A stretch of DNA of 64,000 nt from Pseudomonas viridiflava (GTDB taxonomy: Bacteria; Pseudomonadota; Gammaproteobacteria; Pseudomonadales; Pseudomonadaceae), in contig NZ_RBTP01000031.1 of the NCBI RefSeq assembly GCF_003702045.1, positions 178,137 to 242,136 on the forward strand. Reading direction: 5' to 3'. Shown here one piece after another: positions 1 through 9,680 of this stretch (the first letter of the stretch is position 1; each line of letters begins with the position of its first letter). The notes beneath the pieces were generated by a model. It saw only the letters and a list, made by a program, of their open reading frames with translations, searched no databases and was not told the origin of the DNA. Position numbers and translations under genes: made by a program.

Positions 1-1526
1 CAGATGCTTCGGCTGCAAGCGCTTCCTGCCCGCGCCGGATCTTCCTGCCGACTGCCGACACCCGTCTGATCGCCCTGAACGCCGACACCGGCAAGATGTG
101 CGAAGACTTCGGCAACAAGGGCTCAGTCGATCTAACAGCCAACATGGGCACCTTCGCGCCAGGTGGCTACTACTCCACTTCGCCTCCGGCGGTGACCAAA
201 GATCTAGTGATCATTGGTGGCCACGTCACCGATAACGTTTCGATGGATGAGCCGTCCGGCGTGATCCGTGCGTACGACGTACACACCGGTCGCCTGGTCT
301 GGAACTGGGACAGCGGCAACCCTGAAGCCACAGCGCCTATCGCTGAAGGTCAGGTCTACACCCGCAACTCGCCGAACATGTGGTCCATGTTCAGCGTCGA
401 TGAAAAGCTGGGCATGATCTACCTGCCGATGGGCAACCAGACGCCTGACCAGTGGGGCGGCGACCGTACGCCAGAGTCCGAGAAGTACAGCGCGGGCCTG
501 GTTGCACTGGACATCGCCACCGGCAAGGTGCGTTGGGATTACCAGTTCACTCACCACGATCTGTGGGACATGGACGTGGGCGGTCAACCGACCCTCATGG
601 ACATGAAAACCGCTGACGGCATGAAACCGGCTGTACTGGCTTCGACTAAGCAGGGCAGCATCTACGTGCTTGACCGCAGCAATGGTCAGCCGATCGTGCC
701 GATCAATGAAGTACCGGTGCCACAAGGCGCAGTCGAAGGCGACCACACGTCGCCGACTCAGCCCAAGTCTGACCTGAACTTCATGCCGCCGCCGCTCAAA
801 GAGCGCGACATGTGGGGCGTGACCCCGTTCGACCAAATGCTGTGCCGGATCGACTTCAAGTCGCTGCGTTATGACGGGCCGTTCACCCCGCCATCGCTGC
901 AAGGCTCGATCGTGTATCCCGGCAACTTCGGCGTGTTCGACTGGGGCGGTATTTCCATCGATCCGGTTCGCCAAATTGCGTTCGTGAACCCGAGCTACAT
1001 GGCGTTCCGCTCCAAGCTGGTGCCATCGGCCGAAGTGGAAGGCGGCCCGGGTCGCAAGAGCGAAACCGAAGGCGTTCAGCCGAACAAGGGCGCACCGTAT
1101 GGCGTGATCCTGGAAGCACTGCTGTCGCCAATGGGCCTGCCGTGCCAGGCGCCAGCTTGGGGCTATGTGGCAGCGGTCGATCTGACCACCCACAAAACCA
1201 TCTGGATGCACAAAAACGGCACCGTGCGTGACAGCTCGCCGGTTCCGGTCCCGCTGACCATGGGCGTTCCAAGCCTGGGTGGTACATTCACCACCGCCAG
1301 CGGCCTGGCGTTCCTGAGCGGTACGCTTGACCAGTACCTGCGTGCCTATGACGTTCGTAACGGCAAGCAACTGTGGGAAGGCCGCCTGCCAGCAGGCGCG
1401 CAGACCACACCGATGACCTACACCGGCAAGGACGGCCAGCAATACGTGCTGGTCGTGGCTGGCGGTCACGGCTCGCTGGGCACCAAGCAGGGTGACTACG
1501 TGATGGCGTTCAAACTGCCGAAGTGA
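1..1526 (+). CDS. gcd: Quinoprotein glucose dehydrogenase, C-terminal part (5' end outside window)
   Basis: Membrane-bound PQQ-dependent dehydrogenase that oxidises glucose to gluconate in the periplasm and feeds electrons to ubiquinone. The frame is open from position 3, so about 507 residues of a protein usually near 800 aa are present. The N-terminal membrane anchor is missing because the window starts inside the gene. Family features are the GLVALDIATGKVRWDYQ and LWDMDVGGQP propeller blades, and near the end TMGVPSLGG, followed by GTLDQYLRAYDVRNGKQLW. The reading frame is intact to TGA at 1524. It is followed directly by a rho-independent terminator, so it ends its own transcription unit. 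Confidence 0.93.
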   Translation, partial: DASAASASCPRRIFLPTADTRLIALNADTGKMCEDFGNKGSVDLTANMGTFAPGGYYSTSPPAVTKDLVIIGGHVTDNVSMDEPSGVIRAYDVHTGRLVWNWDSGNPEATAPIAEGQVYTRNSPNMWSMFSVDEKLGMIYLPMGNQTPDQWGGDRTPESEKYSAGLVALDIATGKVRWDYQFTHHDLWDMDVGGQPTLMDMKTADGMKPAVLASTKQGSIYVLDRSNGQPIVPINEVPVPQGAVEGDHTSPTQPKSDLNFMPPPLKERDMWGVTPFDQMLCRIDFKSLRYDGPFTPPSLQGSIVYPGNFGVFDWGGISIDPVRQIAFVNPSYMAFRSKLVPSAEVEGGPGRKSETEGVQPNKGAPYGVILEALLSPMGLPCQAPAWGYVAAVDLTTHKTIWMHKNGTVRDSSPVPVPLTMGVPSLGGTFTTASGLAFLSGTLDQYLRAYDVRNGKQLWEGRLPAGAQTTPMTYTGKDGQQYVLVVAGGHGSLGTKQGDYVMAFKLPK

Positions 1527-1545
1527 TGATTTGCTGAGGTAAAGG

Positions 1546-1578
1546 AAAGGCGGCGATCGAAAGGTAGCCGCCTTTTTT
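1546..1578 (+). terminator. Rho-independent terminator of gcd
   Basis: Stem AAAGGCGGC (1546-1554) pairs with GCCGCCTTT (1567-1575) across a 12-nt loop and runs into a T tract ending at 1578. It lies 20 bp after the gcd stop codon. Confidence 0.9.
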
Positions 1579-1586
1579 GTCGCATC

Positions 1587-1665
1587 AATGATCGTTCCCG
1601 TGTTCCGCGTGGGAATGCCTCTAAGGCCACTCCGCGTCCGCTCTTGAGGGACGCAGAGCGATGGG
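1587..1665. repeat. Degenerate intergenic repeat with GTTCCC...GGGAA and GACGC-type palindromes
   Basis: After ATGATCGTTCCC the segment contains inverted words (TTCCCGTG/CGTGGGAA and a GACGC/GCGTC-type pair) and then GATGGGCGCGATC. A related, more diverged copy lies at 11064-11222 (ATGATCGTTCACACGCTCC...GACGCTCCGCATCC). The pair look like members of a dispersed noncoding pseudomonad repeat. The family assignment is inference from resemblance. Confidence 0.5.
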
Positions 1666-1677
1666 CGCGATCAATGT

Positions 1678-2874
1678 CTAACGCGCTTTTCCACCCGTCT
1701 TGGTACCTGCGCGCAGGATGTCGCTCCAGCGGCGGACGAGGTAGTTATGCTCGTTCATCACCGAGTTCCACACGGCGATGTGGCCCATACGTTCTTCGTA
1801 CGACCCGCCGTCACGTACTTCCCCGGCATCGATCAGCGGCAGGCCATCGCTGCCCAGCAGTTGCTCACGTGCGGGTAATCCTGCGTACCAGTAGTCCCAT
1901 TCTGCCGCGCTCAGGTGATCGCGGCTGCGGGCCGGGTTGCCGATGTAGTAACCCTGACGCGCCATGACGGCGCCCGGCCAGCCGGACAGCCACCAGTTCA
2001 GGTACGCATACGCCGCATCGAGCACCGGGCCTTTGGCATGGCGCGACAGGGAAAGCCCGCCGAACCAGCCGCGATAACCTTCCTTGGGCACGGCAACGCG
2101 GTACTTCACACCGGCGCGATGCAACCGCACCAGGGTCGGCGACCACAAGCTTTGAATGTCGATGGTCGGGCTGAGCATCAATTCGGCCGCCTCCTCGTCG
2201 TCCGACCAAAACGCGCCAAAATGCCCCTGCTGCTGTTTGCGCACCAGCACGTGGGCGAGCAGGTCGATTTCCTCGATGCTCATGTTGCCGATGTCCTTGA
2301 ATTGCGCCAGCCCCGCGCCTTCAACGGCCAGCGCTGCGTCCAGCGCACCAATGGCGGCATCGCTCTGCAAGGCAATGCGCCCGCTCCAGACCGGATCCAG
2401 CAGCCAGCCCCAGCTTTCATCGGCCGGGCTCAGGCTCTCGGGCAGACGCTCCGGGCGGTAGGCAAAACTGTCTGCGTTGTGGGTCAGCGGCAGCATGCTG
2501 ATGCGCTCGGTGACCGCGCTGCCCAGGCTGCCGTCGTGTTGCACGAACAGGCGCTCGCTGGGGACGCTGCCGCTACCGGGTTGATCCGTGGGACGCAGGC
2601 GACCACGCTTGGGCAAATCGTTGATCTCGTGCCACAGCGCAATGCGCCGTGTATCGATAGGCTGAATCGCCCGCGCCGGCCAGACGAAATCGACGTTGTG
2701 AAACCACTGATCGTAGAGGTCGTAGCTGTCCGGCTGCATGACCGCGATCCGCTGCGCGGTCTGCACGTCGTGAATCTGATACACCAGCTTGATCCCAAGG
2801 TCCTGTTCGGCGCGCTCACGCAGGGATTCAAGCAACGTGACCGAAGTGCCCAGCACCCGCAGAGTGAGGGTCAT
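1678..2874 (-). CDS. Extracellular solute-binding-like protein without a signal peptide
   Basis: A 398-residue protein starting MTLTLRVLGTSVTLLES at an ATG (2874) that overlaps the stop of the upstream CobW gene (ATGA). This coupling decides the start; a longer frame exists upstream but encodes no signal peptide. The pattern resembles polyamine/iron-type binding proteins: an N-terminal beta-strand, then YDLYDQWFHNVDFVWP, a Trp-rich AYAYLNWWLSGWPGAVMARQGYY segment, and a C-terminal WDYWYAGLPA. Such proteins normally act in the periplasm, yet no export signal or lipobox is visible and no ABC permease is nearby. It may be a cytoplasmic ligand sensor or carrier working with the CobW GTPase. Its function is not identifiable from sequence. 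Confidence 0.7.
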   Translation of the reverse strand: MTLTLRVLGTSVTLLESLRERAEQDLGIKLVYQIHDVQTAQRIAVMQPDSYDLYDQWFHNVDFVWPARAIQPIDTRRIALWHEINDLPKRGRLRPTDQPGSGSVPSERLFVQHDGSLGSAVTERISMLPLTHNADSFAYRPERLPESLSPADESWGWLLDPVWSGRIALQSDAAIGALDAALAVEGAGLAQFKDIGNMSIEEIDLLAHVLVRKQQQGHFGAFWSDDEEAAELMLSPTIDIQSLWSPTLVRLHRAGVKYRVAVPKEGYRGWFGGLSLSRHAKGPVLDAAYAYLNWWLSGWPGAVMARQGYYIGNPARSRDHLSAAEWDYWYAGLPAREQLLGSDGLPLIDAGEVRDGGSYEERMGHIAVWNSVMNEHNYLVRRWSDILRAGTKTGGKAR

Positions 2875-3890
2875 GCAGCGGTCTCGCTTTGGGGGGAAGT
2901 CAACGGCGGCGCGAAGCTGCTGGAGAATACGTCGAACGAGCGACGCAGCAATTCGGGGTCGAGCCCACGCAAAATAAACACCAGCCGCGAGGTGCGATCC
3001 TCTCCCGGCCAGGCTGCAAGATGGACAGGCGCGTGCAGGCAATGCTGTACACCGTGGATCACGACAGGGGCCTGGTTGGCATTCACGTTGAGCAGTCCTT
3101 TGACACGCAGGATTCTTTCGCCGTGGCATCTTAACAGCATCGACAACCACACCCCGAATCCGATCCAGTCCAGCGGCCGCTCGAAGGTGAGGCAGCAGAC
3201 CTGTGCGTCGCCATGCCGGGGCAGCGTGGATTGCGGACGGTGCAGTTGCCAGCGCGTCACTTCCTGCGCCGGCTCGGCGCTGCGCACGCCCTGCCCCAAT
3301 AGCAACTGATCCCCGCTATGCACTTGTGCGGTGTCCAGCAACGGCGCAGAGAAATTGAGCGCCTGCAAATGCAGGCGCAGGGCATCGAGCGTCGTTTCAT
3401 CGACCAGATCGGTCTTGCTCAGCAGCAACCTGTCAGCAGCGGCGACCTGAGCCAGCCATTCCGGGTGCAGACGCTCTTGAAGCGCGGCGTGGCAAGCGTC
3501 CACCAGGGTCACGATCAGCCCGATGTGAAAGCGCCCGCGCAATTGCGGATCGTGGCTCAGGGTGGCGAGGATCGGCGCCGGGTCGGCCAGGCCGGTGGTT
3601 TCCAGAATCACGCGACGAAACGCTGGGATTTCACCGCGACTGCGGCGCTCCAGCAGACCGAGCAGCGCGTCTTTCAACTCGCCGCGAATCGAACAACAGA
3701 TACAGCCGCTGGGCAGCAGCACGGTATCCGGCGCGACTTCTTCGACCAGCAAATGATCGATGCCGACATCGCCGAACTCGTTGATCAGCAGCGCGGTGTC
3801 GCCCATGTTTTCGTCAGCCAGCAGGCGCTTGAGCAAGGTGGTTTTGCCGCTGCCCAGAAAACCGGTAATCACGTTCAACGCAAGGCTCAT
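2871..3890 (-). CDS. CobW/COG0523-family GTPase (putative metal chaperone)
   Basis: A 339-residue G3E GTPase of the COG0523 family, which inserts or delivers metal (often zinc) to client proteins. Visible features are Walker A GFLGSGKTTLLKR (about 10-22), INEFGDVGIDH, the metal-binding CxCC motif in LPSGCICCSIRG (about 60-71), ETTGLADPAP, the SKTDLVD guanine-specificity loop (about 160), and a C-terminal CobW_C domain. The start overlaps the 99-aa gene upstream and the stop overlaps the binding-protein-like gene downstream, so all three are translationally coupled. The client is unknown. The metal-dependent deacetylase-fold hydrolase in the same cluster is an attractive candidate (inference). 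Confidence 0.88.
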   Translation of the reverse strand: MSLALNVITGFLGSGKTTLLKRLLADENMGDTALLINEFGDVGIDHLLVEEVAPDTVLLPSGCICCSIRGELKDALLGLLERRSRGEIPAFRRVILETTGLADPAPILATLSHDPQLRGRFHIGLIVTLVDACHAALQERLHPEWLAQVAAADRLLLSKTDLVDETTLDALRLHLQALNFSAPLLDTAQVHSGDQLLLGQGVRSAEPAQEVTRWQLHRPQSTLPRHGDAQVCCLTFERPLDWIGFGVWLSMLLRCHGERILRVKGLLNVNANQAPVVIHGVQHCLHAPVHLAAWPGEDRTSRLVFILRGLDPELLRRSFDVFSSSFAPPLTSPQSETAA

Positions 3891-4186
3891 GATGACCTCT
3901 GCAAATGATCAAGCAGACGGGAGTCGAGCGGGTCCAGCGGTCGGCCGATCAGCAGTTCGGCCTTCTCCCAGAGCTGCTCCAGTCCGCTCGCCAGCTCCTG
4001 TTTGCCGGTAGCCCCCAGCAGCAGATAGGACACGCCCTGAAAGTCCTCGACCTTCAAGCGAAACGGCGCCACCACCTTGTTGATGGCCGCAATGCGTCGC
4101 AAGCGCTCGCGACGCCTCGGCAGTTCGCCACTCAGCGGATCGCTCCAGTGCACGTCTTCACCCAACAGTCCGCACAGTCCACACAT
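3887..4186 (-). CDS. Small conserved Cys-motif protein of unknown function
   Basis: A 99-residue protein beginning MCGLCGLLGEDVHW. The N-terminal CGLCG resembles the start of class II glutamine amidotransferases, but the rest of that domain is absent. A CxxC metal-binding role is as likely. The remainder is basic then amphipathic (RRRERLRRIAAINKVVAPFRLKVEDFQG). It overlaps the CobW start by four bases and follows the SDR gene by 23 bp, so it belongs to the same operon. I do not recognise a characterised family. Confidence 0.65.
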   Translation of the reverse strand: MCGLCGLLGEDVHWSDPLSGELPRRRERLRRIAAINKVVAPFRLKVEDFQGVSYLLLGATGKQELASGLEQLWEKAELLIGRPLDPLDSRLLDHLQRSS

Positions 4187-4209
4187 GGGTCACTCCTCGC
4201 TCAAGTGCA

Positions 4210-4959
4210 TCACGGCATCACGTCGCCGGAGTTCGGCCCCAGTGTCTGGCCGACGAACAGATTGCCGCCCGGCTCACTGGCGAGTAGCACAGCAACCGGC
4301 GCGACTTCCTCCGCAAGACCGAAACGGCCCAGTGGCAGTTCGGCGGCCTTGGCGGTTTTCCAGGCGCTGCTGATACCGGCCACCAACGGCGTTTCGATAG
4401 GGCCGGGCGCGATGGCGTTGACCAGCACGTTGTCTTTGGCCACTTCCAGCGCCAGGGATTTGGTGAAGCCGATTACCCCAGCCTTGGCCGCTGAGTAGTG
4501 AGTCAACTCGGCCCCGCCCTTGATGCCCAGTTGCGAGGCGACGTTGATAATCCGCCCCCAGCGCTGCGCCACCATGTGCGGCAGGGCGCGCTGGCTGGCG
4601 ACGAACACGCTGGTGAGGTCGACGCGCAGCATGTCGTTCCACATGTCGATGCTCAAGTCGACGCAGCGCGCCTGGGTCAGCATGCCCGCGTTGTTGACCA
4701 GAATATCGATGCCGCCGAACTGCTCGACGCAGGCATCGACACCGGCCTGCGCGCCTTCGAGCGTGCCGACGTCGGCCACGCAGGCGTACACCTGCGCGCC
4801 GAGCTCGCGGCATTGCTCGGCGACTTTCGTCAGGTTGGTCGGATCACGGTCGCCCAGCACCAGTCGTGCGCCTTCGCCAGCATAGGCGCGCGCGATGGCC
4901 GCGCCGATTCCGCTGCCTGCGCCAGTGATCACGGCGCGTTTGTCTTTGAGTTGTTGCAT
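4210..4959 (-). CDS. Short-chain dehydrogenase/reductase (classical SDR)
   Basis: A 249-residue NAD(P)-dependent oxidoreductase. It has the Rossmann glycine motif GAGSGIGAAIA near residue 12, LVLGDRD at the cofactor-specifying strand, the NNAG motif, the catalytic Ser in INVASQLG, the YSAAK catalytic pair (HYSAAKAGV), and PGPIETPLV. AGGA lies about 8 nt before the ATG. It leads the four-gene block 4959-1678 and is separated from the other SDR by a REP doublet. The substrate cannot be read from sequence; similar enzymes are often mis-annotated as 3-oxoacyl-ACP reductase. Confidence 0.85.
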   Translation of the reverse strand: MQQLKDKRAVITGAGSGIGAAIARAYAGEGARLVLGDRDPTNLTKVAEQCRELGAQVYACVADVGTLEGAQAGVDACVEQFGGIDILVNNAGMLTQARCVDLSIDMWNDMLRVDLTSVFVASQRALPHMVAQRWGRIINVASQLGIKGGAELTHYSAAKAGVIGFTKSLALEVAKDNVLVNAIAPGPIETPLVAGISSAWKTAKAAELPLGRFGLAEEVAPVAVLLASEPGGNLFVGQTLGPNSGDVMP

Positions 4960-5041
4960 GATGGGTTCCTTGTTGCGGGTCCGAAAAATGGAGCACGCAC
5001 CTTCAAATCACACTGGTGGCTGGCTGAATAAACACGACGCT

Positions 5042-5133
5042 TGTGGGAGCGAGCTTGCTCGCGAAGGCCATTGTCCAAACACAACATCTCGATTGAACGG
5101 AACGGCCCTTTCGCGAGCAAGCTCGCTCCCACA
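5042..5133. repeat. REP doublet (inverted pair)
   Basis: TGTGGGAGCGAGCTTGCTCG (5042-5061, continuing to 5065) is mirrored by its exact reverse complement at 5110-5133. This is a typical pseudomonad REP pair in the 220-bp gap between the two SDR genes. It could end or attenuate the upstream transcript. Confidence 0.9.
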
Positions 5134-5179
5134 GGTTTTGCATCCAGTCAGCAAGATCGGCGTGTAACCCGGTAGACGA

Positions 5180-5941
5180 TCACTCCGGCCAGCGCACGGT
5201 CAGGCCGCCGTCGATCACGATGCTCTGCCCAGTCAGATAGCTGGCTTCGTCGCTGCACAGAAACCGTACCAGCGATGCCACTTCATCCGCCCGCCCGACG
5301 CGGCCCAGCGGAATCGCTCTGGCAGCCTGCTTCAGCCCTTCCGGACCCAGCGAGTTCTTGCTGTCCAGCGACTGGGGCGTTTCGATCAGGCCCGGAATCA
5401 CTGCGTTGCAGCGGATGCCTTTCGGCGCCAGCTCGACCGCCAGCGAACGGCACAGTCCCGGGACACCCGCCTTGGCTGCGGCGTAATGCGAGTGGTCCTG
5501 CCAGCCATACACGCCACCGGCAATCGACGAGATCGCCACCAGCGCACCGCCCTCGCCCATGTGCCTGACAGCGGCACGGAAGGTGCGCATCACCCCGGTC
5601 AGGTCCACGTCGAGCATTTCATTCCAGCGTTCGTCGGTCATTTCCAGCAGCGGCGCACGGCGCAGCAAACCGGCGTTAGCGACTGCGTAATCGATCCGGC
5701 CAAACGCTCCCAAAGCCTGATTGGCCAGATTGTCCACCGATTCGGTACTGGCAACGTCCAGCGGCAGCATGAGGCATTCGCCGCCCGCCTCTTCCACCAG
5801 CCGACGGGTTTGATCCGGGTCGTGGGGGTCTGCCGGGTAAAAACCGCCGGTCACCGCCACACCCTGCCGGGCAAACGCCACCGCCAGGGCCTGACCGATG
5901 CCGCTAGCGGCACCGGTGACCAATGCAACTTTACGCGTCAT
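5180..5941 (-). CDS. Short-chain dehydrogenase/reductase (classical SDR)
   Basis: A 253-residue SDR with [12 protein letters not shown] near the N-terminus, LDVAS, NAGLLRR in place of the usual NNAG, catalytic Ser in [19 protein letters not shown] as the YxxxK pair, PGLIETPQS, and a C-terminal [13 protein letters not shown] chose the ATG at 5941 ([10 protein letters not shown]) because GAGGAA sits 7-8 nt upstream. A TTG two codons earlier would leave no spacing. It lies 10 bp after the MFS gene, so it probably oxidises or reduces something the carrier imports. Its paralogy with the 4210-4959 SDR is moderate, not a recent duplication. Confidence 0.85.
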   Translation of the reverse strand: MTRKVALVTGAASGIGQALAVAFARQGVAVTGGFYPADPHDPDQTRRLVEEAGGECLMLPLDVASTESVDNLANQALGAFGRIDYAVANAGLLRRAPLLEMTDERWNEMLDVDLTGVMRTFRAAVRHMGEGGALVAISSIAGGVYGWQDHSHYAAAKAGVPGLCRSLAVELAPKGIRCNAVIPGLIETPQSLDSKNSLGPEGLKQAARAIPLGRVGRADEVASLVRFLCSDEASYLTGQSIVIDGGLTVRWPE

Positions 5942-5951
5942 GTGCAATTCC

Positions 5952-7292
5952 TCATTTAACCGTTTCAGGGCGCACGTGGCGGGCCGCGAACATCAGCGCG
6001 CCGGACAGGAAGCAAGGCAGCGCACCGAAGTACAGCGCCGAGGTCTGCCAGTCGCCGCCTGCGCTCAGCACGGACGTGGCACCGAAACCGGCCACCACCG
6101 CACCAATCGGACCCATCGCGTGGATGATCGCGCCCCCAGTGGCGCGGATGCTGGTGGGAAAGCTTTCGCTGATGAAAAACAGCGCCGCCGAATAAGGCCC
6201 GATCAGAAAAAACAGACCCAGGCTGTACAGCCCGACGACCATCGGCATGTTGCTCGGCCCGTAGAGCATGCCGGCAAATGCCAGACCGCCGAGCATCCAG
6301 CCCAGGCCGATCACATTGCGACGGCCGATCTTGTCGCCCATCCAGCCGTGGCTCAGGTAGCCGCAGTAACCCACCAGGTTGGACAGCACCAGAATGATCA
6401 GCGAATTCTCGAACGAGATGTGATGCACGCTGACGATCACCGTTGTGCCCAACACGCTGAACACCTGAATCGCCGCCCAGTTGAGCAGAATCGCCGCGCC
6501 GATCACCAGCGTTGCGCGCAACGAGGTGCCACGAAAGGCCGCGCCAATCCCCGCTTTGCTGTGTTCGTCGTAGTCCACGCCATAGGTGTGCGCCACGGCC
6601 TGCGCCTGACTGACTTCACCCTTTTTGCGCAGCTGCGTGATGCGCTGATGGATTTGAAACTGCGGGCTCTCTTTGAGCTTGCGCGCCATGATCGCAATGA
6701 TGATGGCCGGAATCGCCGCGAACACGAAGCAGCCCTGCCAGCCGATGACCGGCAGCAGCACCGCCGTCAGGCCTGCGGCTATAAGTGCACCGACCGGCCA
6801 GCCGCCCTGGACCAGGCTGTAGATGAAGCCGCGGCGCTTGGCCAGACGCGGGTCATCCGACGCTGCGTAAATTTCGCTCAGATAGGTCGCATTGACCGTC
6901 TCTTCCGCATAACCCAGACCGCCCAGCGAGCGGATAAGGATCAGCGGCGACTTGCCCCACGATCCACCGATGGCCGTGAGCGCCGAACAAATCGCCGATC
7001 CGCTCACGGTAAACATGATGCCAACGCGCCGTCCCAGGCGATCCACCAGCGGGCCGATGGCCAGTGCGACCACTGCCGTACCGACCGCGACCCAGGTCGC
7101 AATTTCGGCCTGCTCCACTTCACTCCAGGAAAAGTGCCGGCCGATCTCGGGCAGCAGGGTTCCGAACAGAATGAAGTCGTATACCGCAAACACCCACGCG
7201 AAAAAGGCTATCCATGTGGCGAAGCGAACTTGCTCCGGCGTCAACTGCTCTGGCTTCCAGCCGGTCAGGTCAAGCTTGTTGTATATGGACAT
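5952..7292 (-). CDS. MFS transporter (sugar/aromatic-acid porter type)
   Basis: A 446-residue inner-membrane carrier with about 12 hydrophobic segments. The loop 2-3 signature is [12 protein letters not shown] and its second-half counterpart is [16 protein letters not shown]. The long cytoplasmic central loop is charged ([21 protein letters not shown]). The N-terminus ([28 protein letters not shown]) resembles the metabolite:H+ symporter group. It sits between the hydrolase and SDR genes, suggesting uptake of the compound degraded by the cluster. The substrate is unknown. Confidence 0.88.
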   Translation of the reverse strand: MSIYNKLDLTGWKPEQLTPEQVRFATWIAFFAWVFAVYDFILFGTLLPEIGRHFSWSEVEQAEIATWVAVGTAVVALAIGPLVDRLGRRVGIMFTVSGSAICSALTAIGGSWGKSPLILIRSLGGLGYAEETVNATYLSEIYAASDDPRLAKRRGFIYSLVQGGWPVGALIAAGLTAVLLPVIGWQGCFVFAAIPAIIIAIMARKLKESPQFQIHQRITQLRKKGEVSQAQAVAHTYGVDYDEHSKAGIGAAFRGTSLRATLVIGAAILLNWAAIQVFSVLGTTVIVSVHHISFENSLIILVLSNLVGYCGYLSHGWMGDKIGRRNVIGLGWMLGGLAFAGMLYGPSNMPMVVGLYSLGLFFLIGPYSAALFFISESFPTSIRATGGAIIHAMGPIGAVVAGFGATSVLSAGGDWQTSALYFGALPCFLSGALMFAARHVRPETVK

Positions 7293-7319
7293 GAGTGATG
7301 CCTCGGACAGGGCTATGAA

Positions 7320-8201
7320 TCAACGGTTGCGTGGGTTGCGACGCACGAAGTCGTCGGCGATCTCGTCGAAGGTGACGAACTTGACGCCCGCATGGCTCTG
7401 GATGTGCTCGATCAGACGCTCAAGCATCAGCAGCACCTGTGGGCGTCCGGAAACGTCGGGGTGAATGGTCATGGTGAACACCGCGTGCTCATGCTCGCGG
7501 TACACCCAGTCGAACTGGTCGCGCCACATTTCTTCCAGATGACGCGGGTTGACGAAGCCGTGGCTGTTGGGCGCTTTCTTGATGAACATCATCGGCGGCA
7601 GGTCGTCCAGGTACCAGTTGGCCGGGATCTCCACCAGGTCGGTTTCTTCGCCACGCACCAGCGGTTTCATCCAGGTGTCGGGGTGCTGGCTGTAATCGAT
7701 CTTGGTCCACTTGTCGCCCACACGAACGTAGTACGGGTGGAAGTCGTTGTGCATCAGGCTGTGGTCGTACTTGATGCCTTTTTTGAGCAGCAGCTCATTG
7801 GTAACGTTGCTGAATTCCCACCACGGCGCGACATAACCGGTCGGGCGTTTGCCGGTGACTTGCATGATCAGGTCGATGGACTTGTCGAGCACGATCTCTT
7901 CTTGCTCGGGAGTCATCGTAATCGGGTTTTCATGGCTGTAGCCATGCACGCCGATTTCATGCCCCGCGTCGGCCACGGCCTTCATTTGCTCGGGGAACGT
8001 TTCCATAGAGTGACCCGGAATGAACCAGGTGGTGCGCAGCCCGTAACGCTCGAACAGTTTAAGCAGGCGCGGCGCGCCGATTTCACCGGCAAACAGCCCA
8101 CGCGAGATATCGTCGGGCGAGTCCTCACCGCCATACGAGCCCAGCCAGCCCGCGACGGCATCCACATCCACACCAAACGCACACAGAATTTCTTTAGCCA
8201 T
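7320..8201 (-). CDS. Polysaccharide-deacetylase-fold hydrolase, imidase/HpPgdA-like
   Basis: A 293-residue NodB-fold hydrolase. Metal-ligand candidates are Asp11/Asp13 in FGVDVDA and His86/His90 in VHGYSHE. There is also YVAPWWE and a late His in [11 protein letters not shown]. It has no signal peptide, so it is cytoplasmic and unlikely to deacetylate cell-wall peptidoglycan. This subfamily includes the cyclic-imide hydrolase (imidase) of Pseudomonas putida, which from memory is also 293 aa, and the Helicobacter PgdA-like proteins. With an amidase next door, hydrolysis of a cyclic imide or ureide ring is the favoured reading (inference). It lies 87 bp after the amidase and 27 bp before the MFS gene. 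Confidence 0.75.
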   Translation of the reverse strand: MAKEILCAFGVDVDAVAGWLGSYGGEDSPDDISRGLFAGEIGAPRLLKLFERYGLRTTWFIPGHSMETFPEQMKAVADAGHEIGVHGYSHENPITMTPEQEEIVLDKSIDLIMQVTGKRPTGYVAPWWEFSNVTNELLLKKGIKYDHSLMHNDFHPYYVRVGDKWTKIDYSQHPDTWMKPLVRGEETDLVEIPANWYLDDLPPMMFIKKAPNSHGFVNPRHLEEMWRDQFDWVYREHEHAVFTMTIHPDVSGRPQVLLMLERLIEHIQSHAGVKFVTFDEIADDFVRRNPRNR

Positions 8202-8288
8202 TGTTGTTTCTCCTGCTGGTTGATCGGACCGGCTTCACCGCATCGATCACAGTCGCCGGTCAGTCGTTGAGAGGGTGTTCAAGGGGTG

Positions 8289-9668
8289 TCATAAAGGTTT
8301 CAGGAGCGCTTCCACCGCCAACGCAGCGCGCAACAGCCGGGCGTCCTCCCCCGCTGGCGCGCTGAGCAGCAGACCAGTGGGCAAACCGCAGACATCGACA
8401 CCGCTGGGCAGCGACACACCCGGCATGTTGAGCAGGCTGCCGGGCATGGTCAGGCGCAGCGTTGCGAGGTTGGTCTGGATAAACAGTTCGTCGTCGGCCA
8501 GCAGCGGTGCAAGGGGTGGCGCAACGTGGGCGACACTGGGGGTGATGAGCAGTGCGCCGTCCAGTTCAAGGGTCAGTTGCGTTTGCAAGCGCTCGCGGGC
8601 GGCGTACAAATTGATTAGCAGGCTGGCGGGCATGTGACGAGCGGCTTCAAGACGCTTACGCACCCGCTGATCGATTTCACTGGCCGCGTCGCTGTCCAGC
8701 AACGGCTGATGCAGGGCAAACGCTTCGGCGGCGCCCAGCCAGCCGCCGTGTTGGATCAGGTGCAAGGTGGCTTGAAAGGCTTCGCAAGGACGCATCTCGA
8801 CCAGCGCACCGGCAATACGCAGCGCCTCGACAGCGCGCAACAGGTTGTCGCGTACTGCAGGCTCGACACGCGCATCATCGAGCACCGCCCGATCGACGAT
8901 GAATCGCTGACCAGCCAGACTGCGCGGCACGTGCGACGTCGGTTTGCTGCGTGCGCACAGCAGGTCGTCGATCACCAGTGCATCACGAACGCTGCGGGTC
9001 AGCGGCCCGACACTGTCCAGGGTAAGCGCCAACGGAAACACGCCGTCGCGACTGTAGCGGCGGCTGGTGCTGCGAAAACCCACCAAACCATTGAGCGCCG
9101 CAGGAATGCGAATCGAGCCTGCGGTGTCGGTCCCCATCGCAATCGGCACGATGCCCGCGGCGACTGCAACTCCTGAGCCTGACGAAGATCCGCCGGGAAT
9201 ACGCGGTGAATCATCACTTAGCGGATTGATGGGCGTGCCGAAATGCGGATTGAGACCGAGCCCGGAATAAGCGAACTCACTGAGGTTGGTCTTGCCCACA
9301 CTGACCATGCCCGAACGGGCCAACAGCCCGACGCTCGGCGCATCCAGACAAGCGGCGCTGACATTTCGGCGGGTCGCGGAACCGGCGCTGGTCAGAGAAC
9401 CTGCCAGATCGAACAGATCCTTCCAGGCCATCGGAATGCCGTCGAATGGCCCCAGAGGCTGGCCCTGTTTCCAGCGGGCGGCCGATGCTTCGGCTTCGCG
9501 GCGGGCGCGCTCTTCGCTCAGAGAAATGAAGACGTGATCAACCTCACGGGCTCTGCGCAGTGCCTGCTCCAGGCTTTGCACCGGGTCGTTTCGTCCCTGC
9601 GCGAAGTCGTCGGCCAGCGAGCAGGCATCGAATGTGATTCCGGAAACAGCGGTGTCCATCATCGACAT
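8289..9668 (-). CDS. Amidase-signature family hydrolase (possible half-amidase)
   Basis: A 459-residue amidase-signature enzyme that cleaves C-N amide bonds with a Ser-cisSer-Lys triad. Lys83 lies in AWKDLFD, the cis-serine is at about 162 in GGSSSGSG, and the nucleophile is Ser185 in DTAGSIRIPA. It is the first gene of the minus-strand cluster, divergent from the GntR regulator, and the shared intergenic region carries palindromic operators. Known imide pathways use an imidase followed by a half-amidase of this class, and the neighbouring deacetylase-fold gene would fit the first step. The exact substrate is inference. Start could be Met1, Met3 or Met4. Confidence 0.85.
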   Translation of the reverse strand: MSMMDTAVSGITFDACSLADDFAQGRNDPVQSLEQALRRAREVDHVFISLSEERARREAEASAARWKQGQPLGPFDGIPMAWKDLFDLAGSLTSAGSATRRNVSAACLDAPSVGLLARSGMVSVGKTNLSEFAYSGLGLNPHFGTPINPLSDDSPRIPGGSSSGSGVAVAAGIVPIAMGTDTAGSIRIPAALNGLVGFRSTSRRYSRDGVFPLALTLDSVGPLTRSVRDALVIDDLLCARSKPTSHVPRSLAGQRFIVDRAVLDDARVEPAVRDNLLRAVEALRIAGALVEMRPCEAFQATLHLIQHGGWLGAAEAFALHQPLLDSDAASEIDQRVRKRLEAARHMPASLLINLYAARERLQTQLTLELDGALLITPSVAHVAPPLAPLLADDELFIQTNLATLRLTMPGSLLNMPGVSLPSGVDVCGLPTGLLLSAPAGEDARLLRAALAVEALLKPL

Positions 9669-9680
9669 AACAGACCTTTT

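Noticed and set aside
204..1469. 421-residue minus-strand frame opposite gcd
   Set aside because: Shadow of gcd with no recognisable motif.
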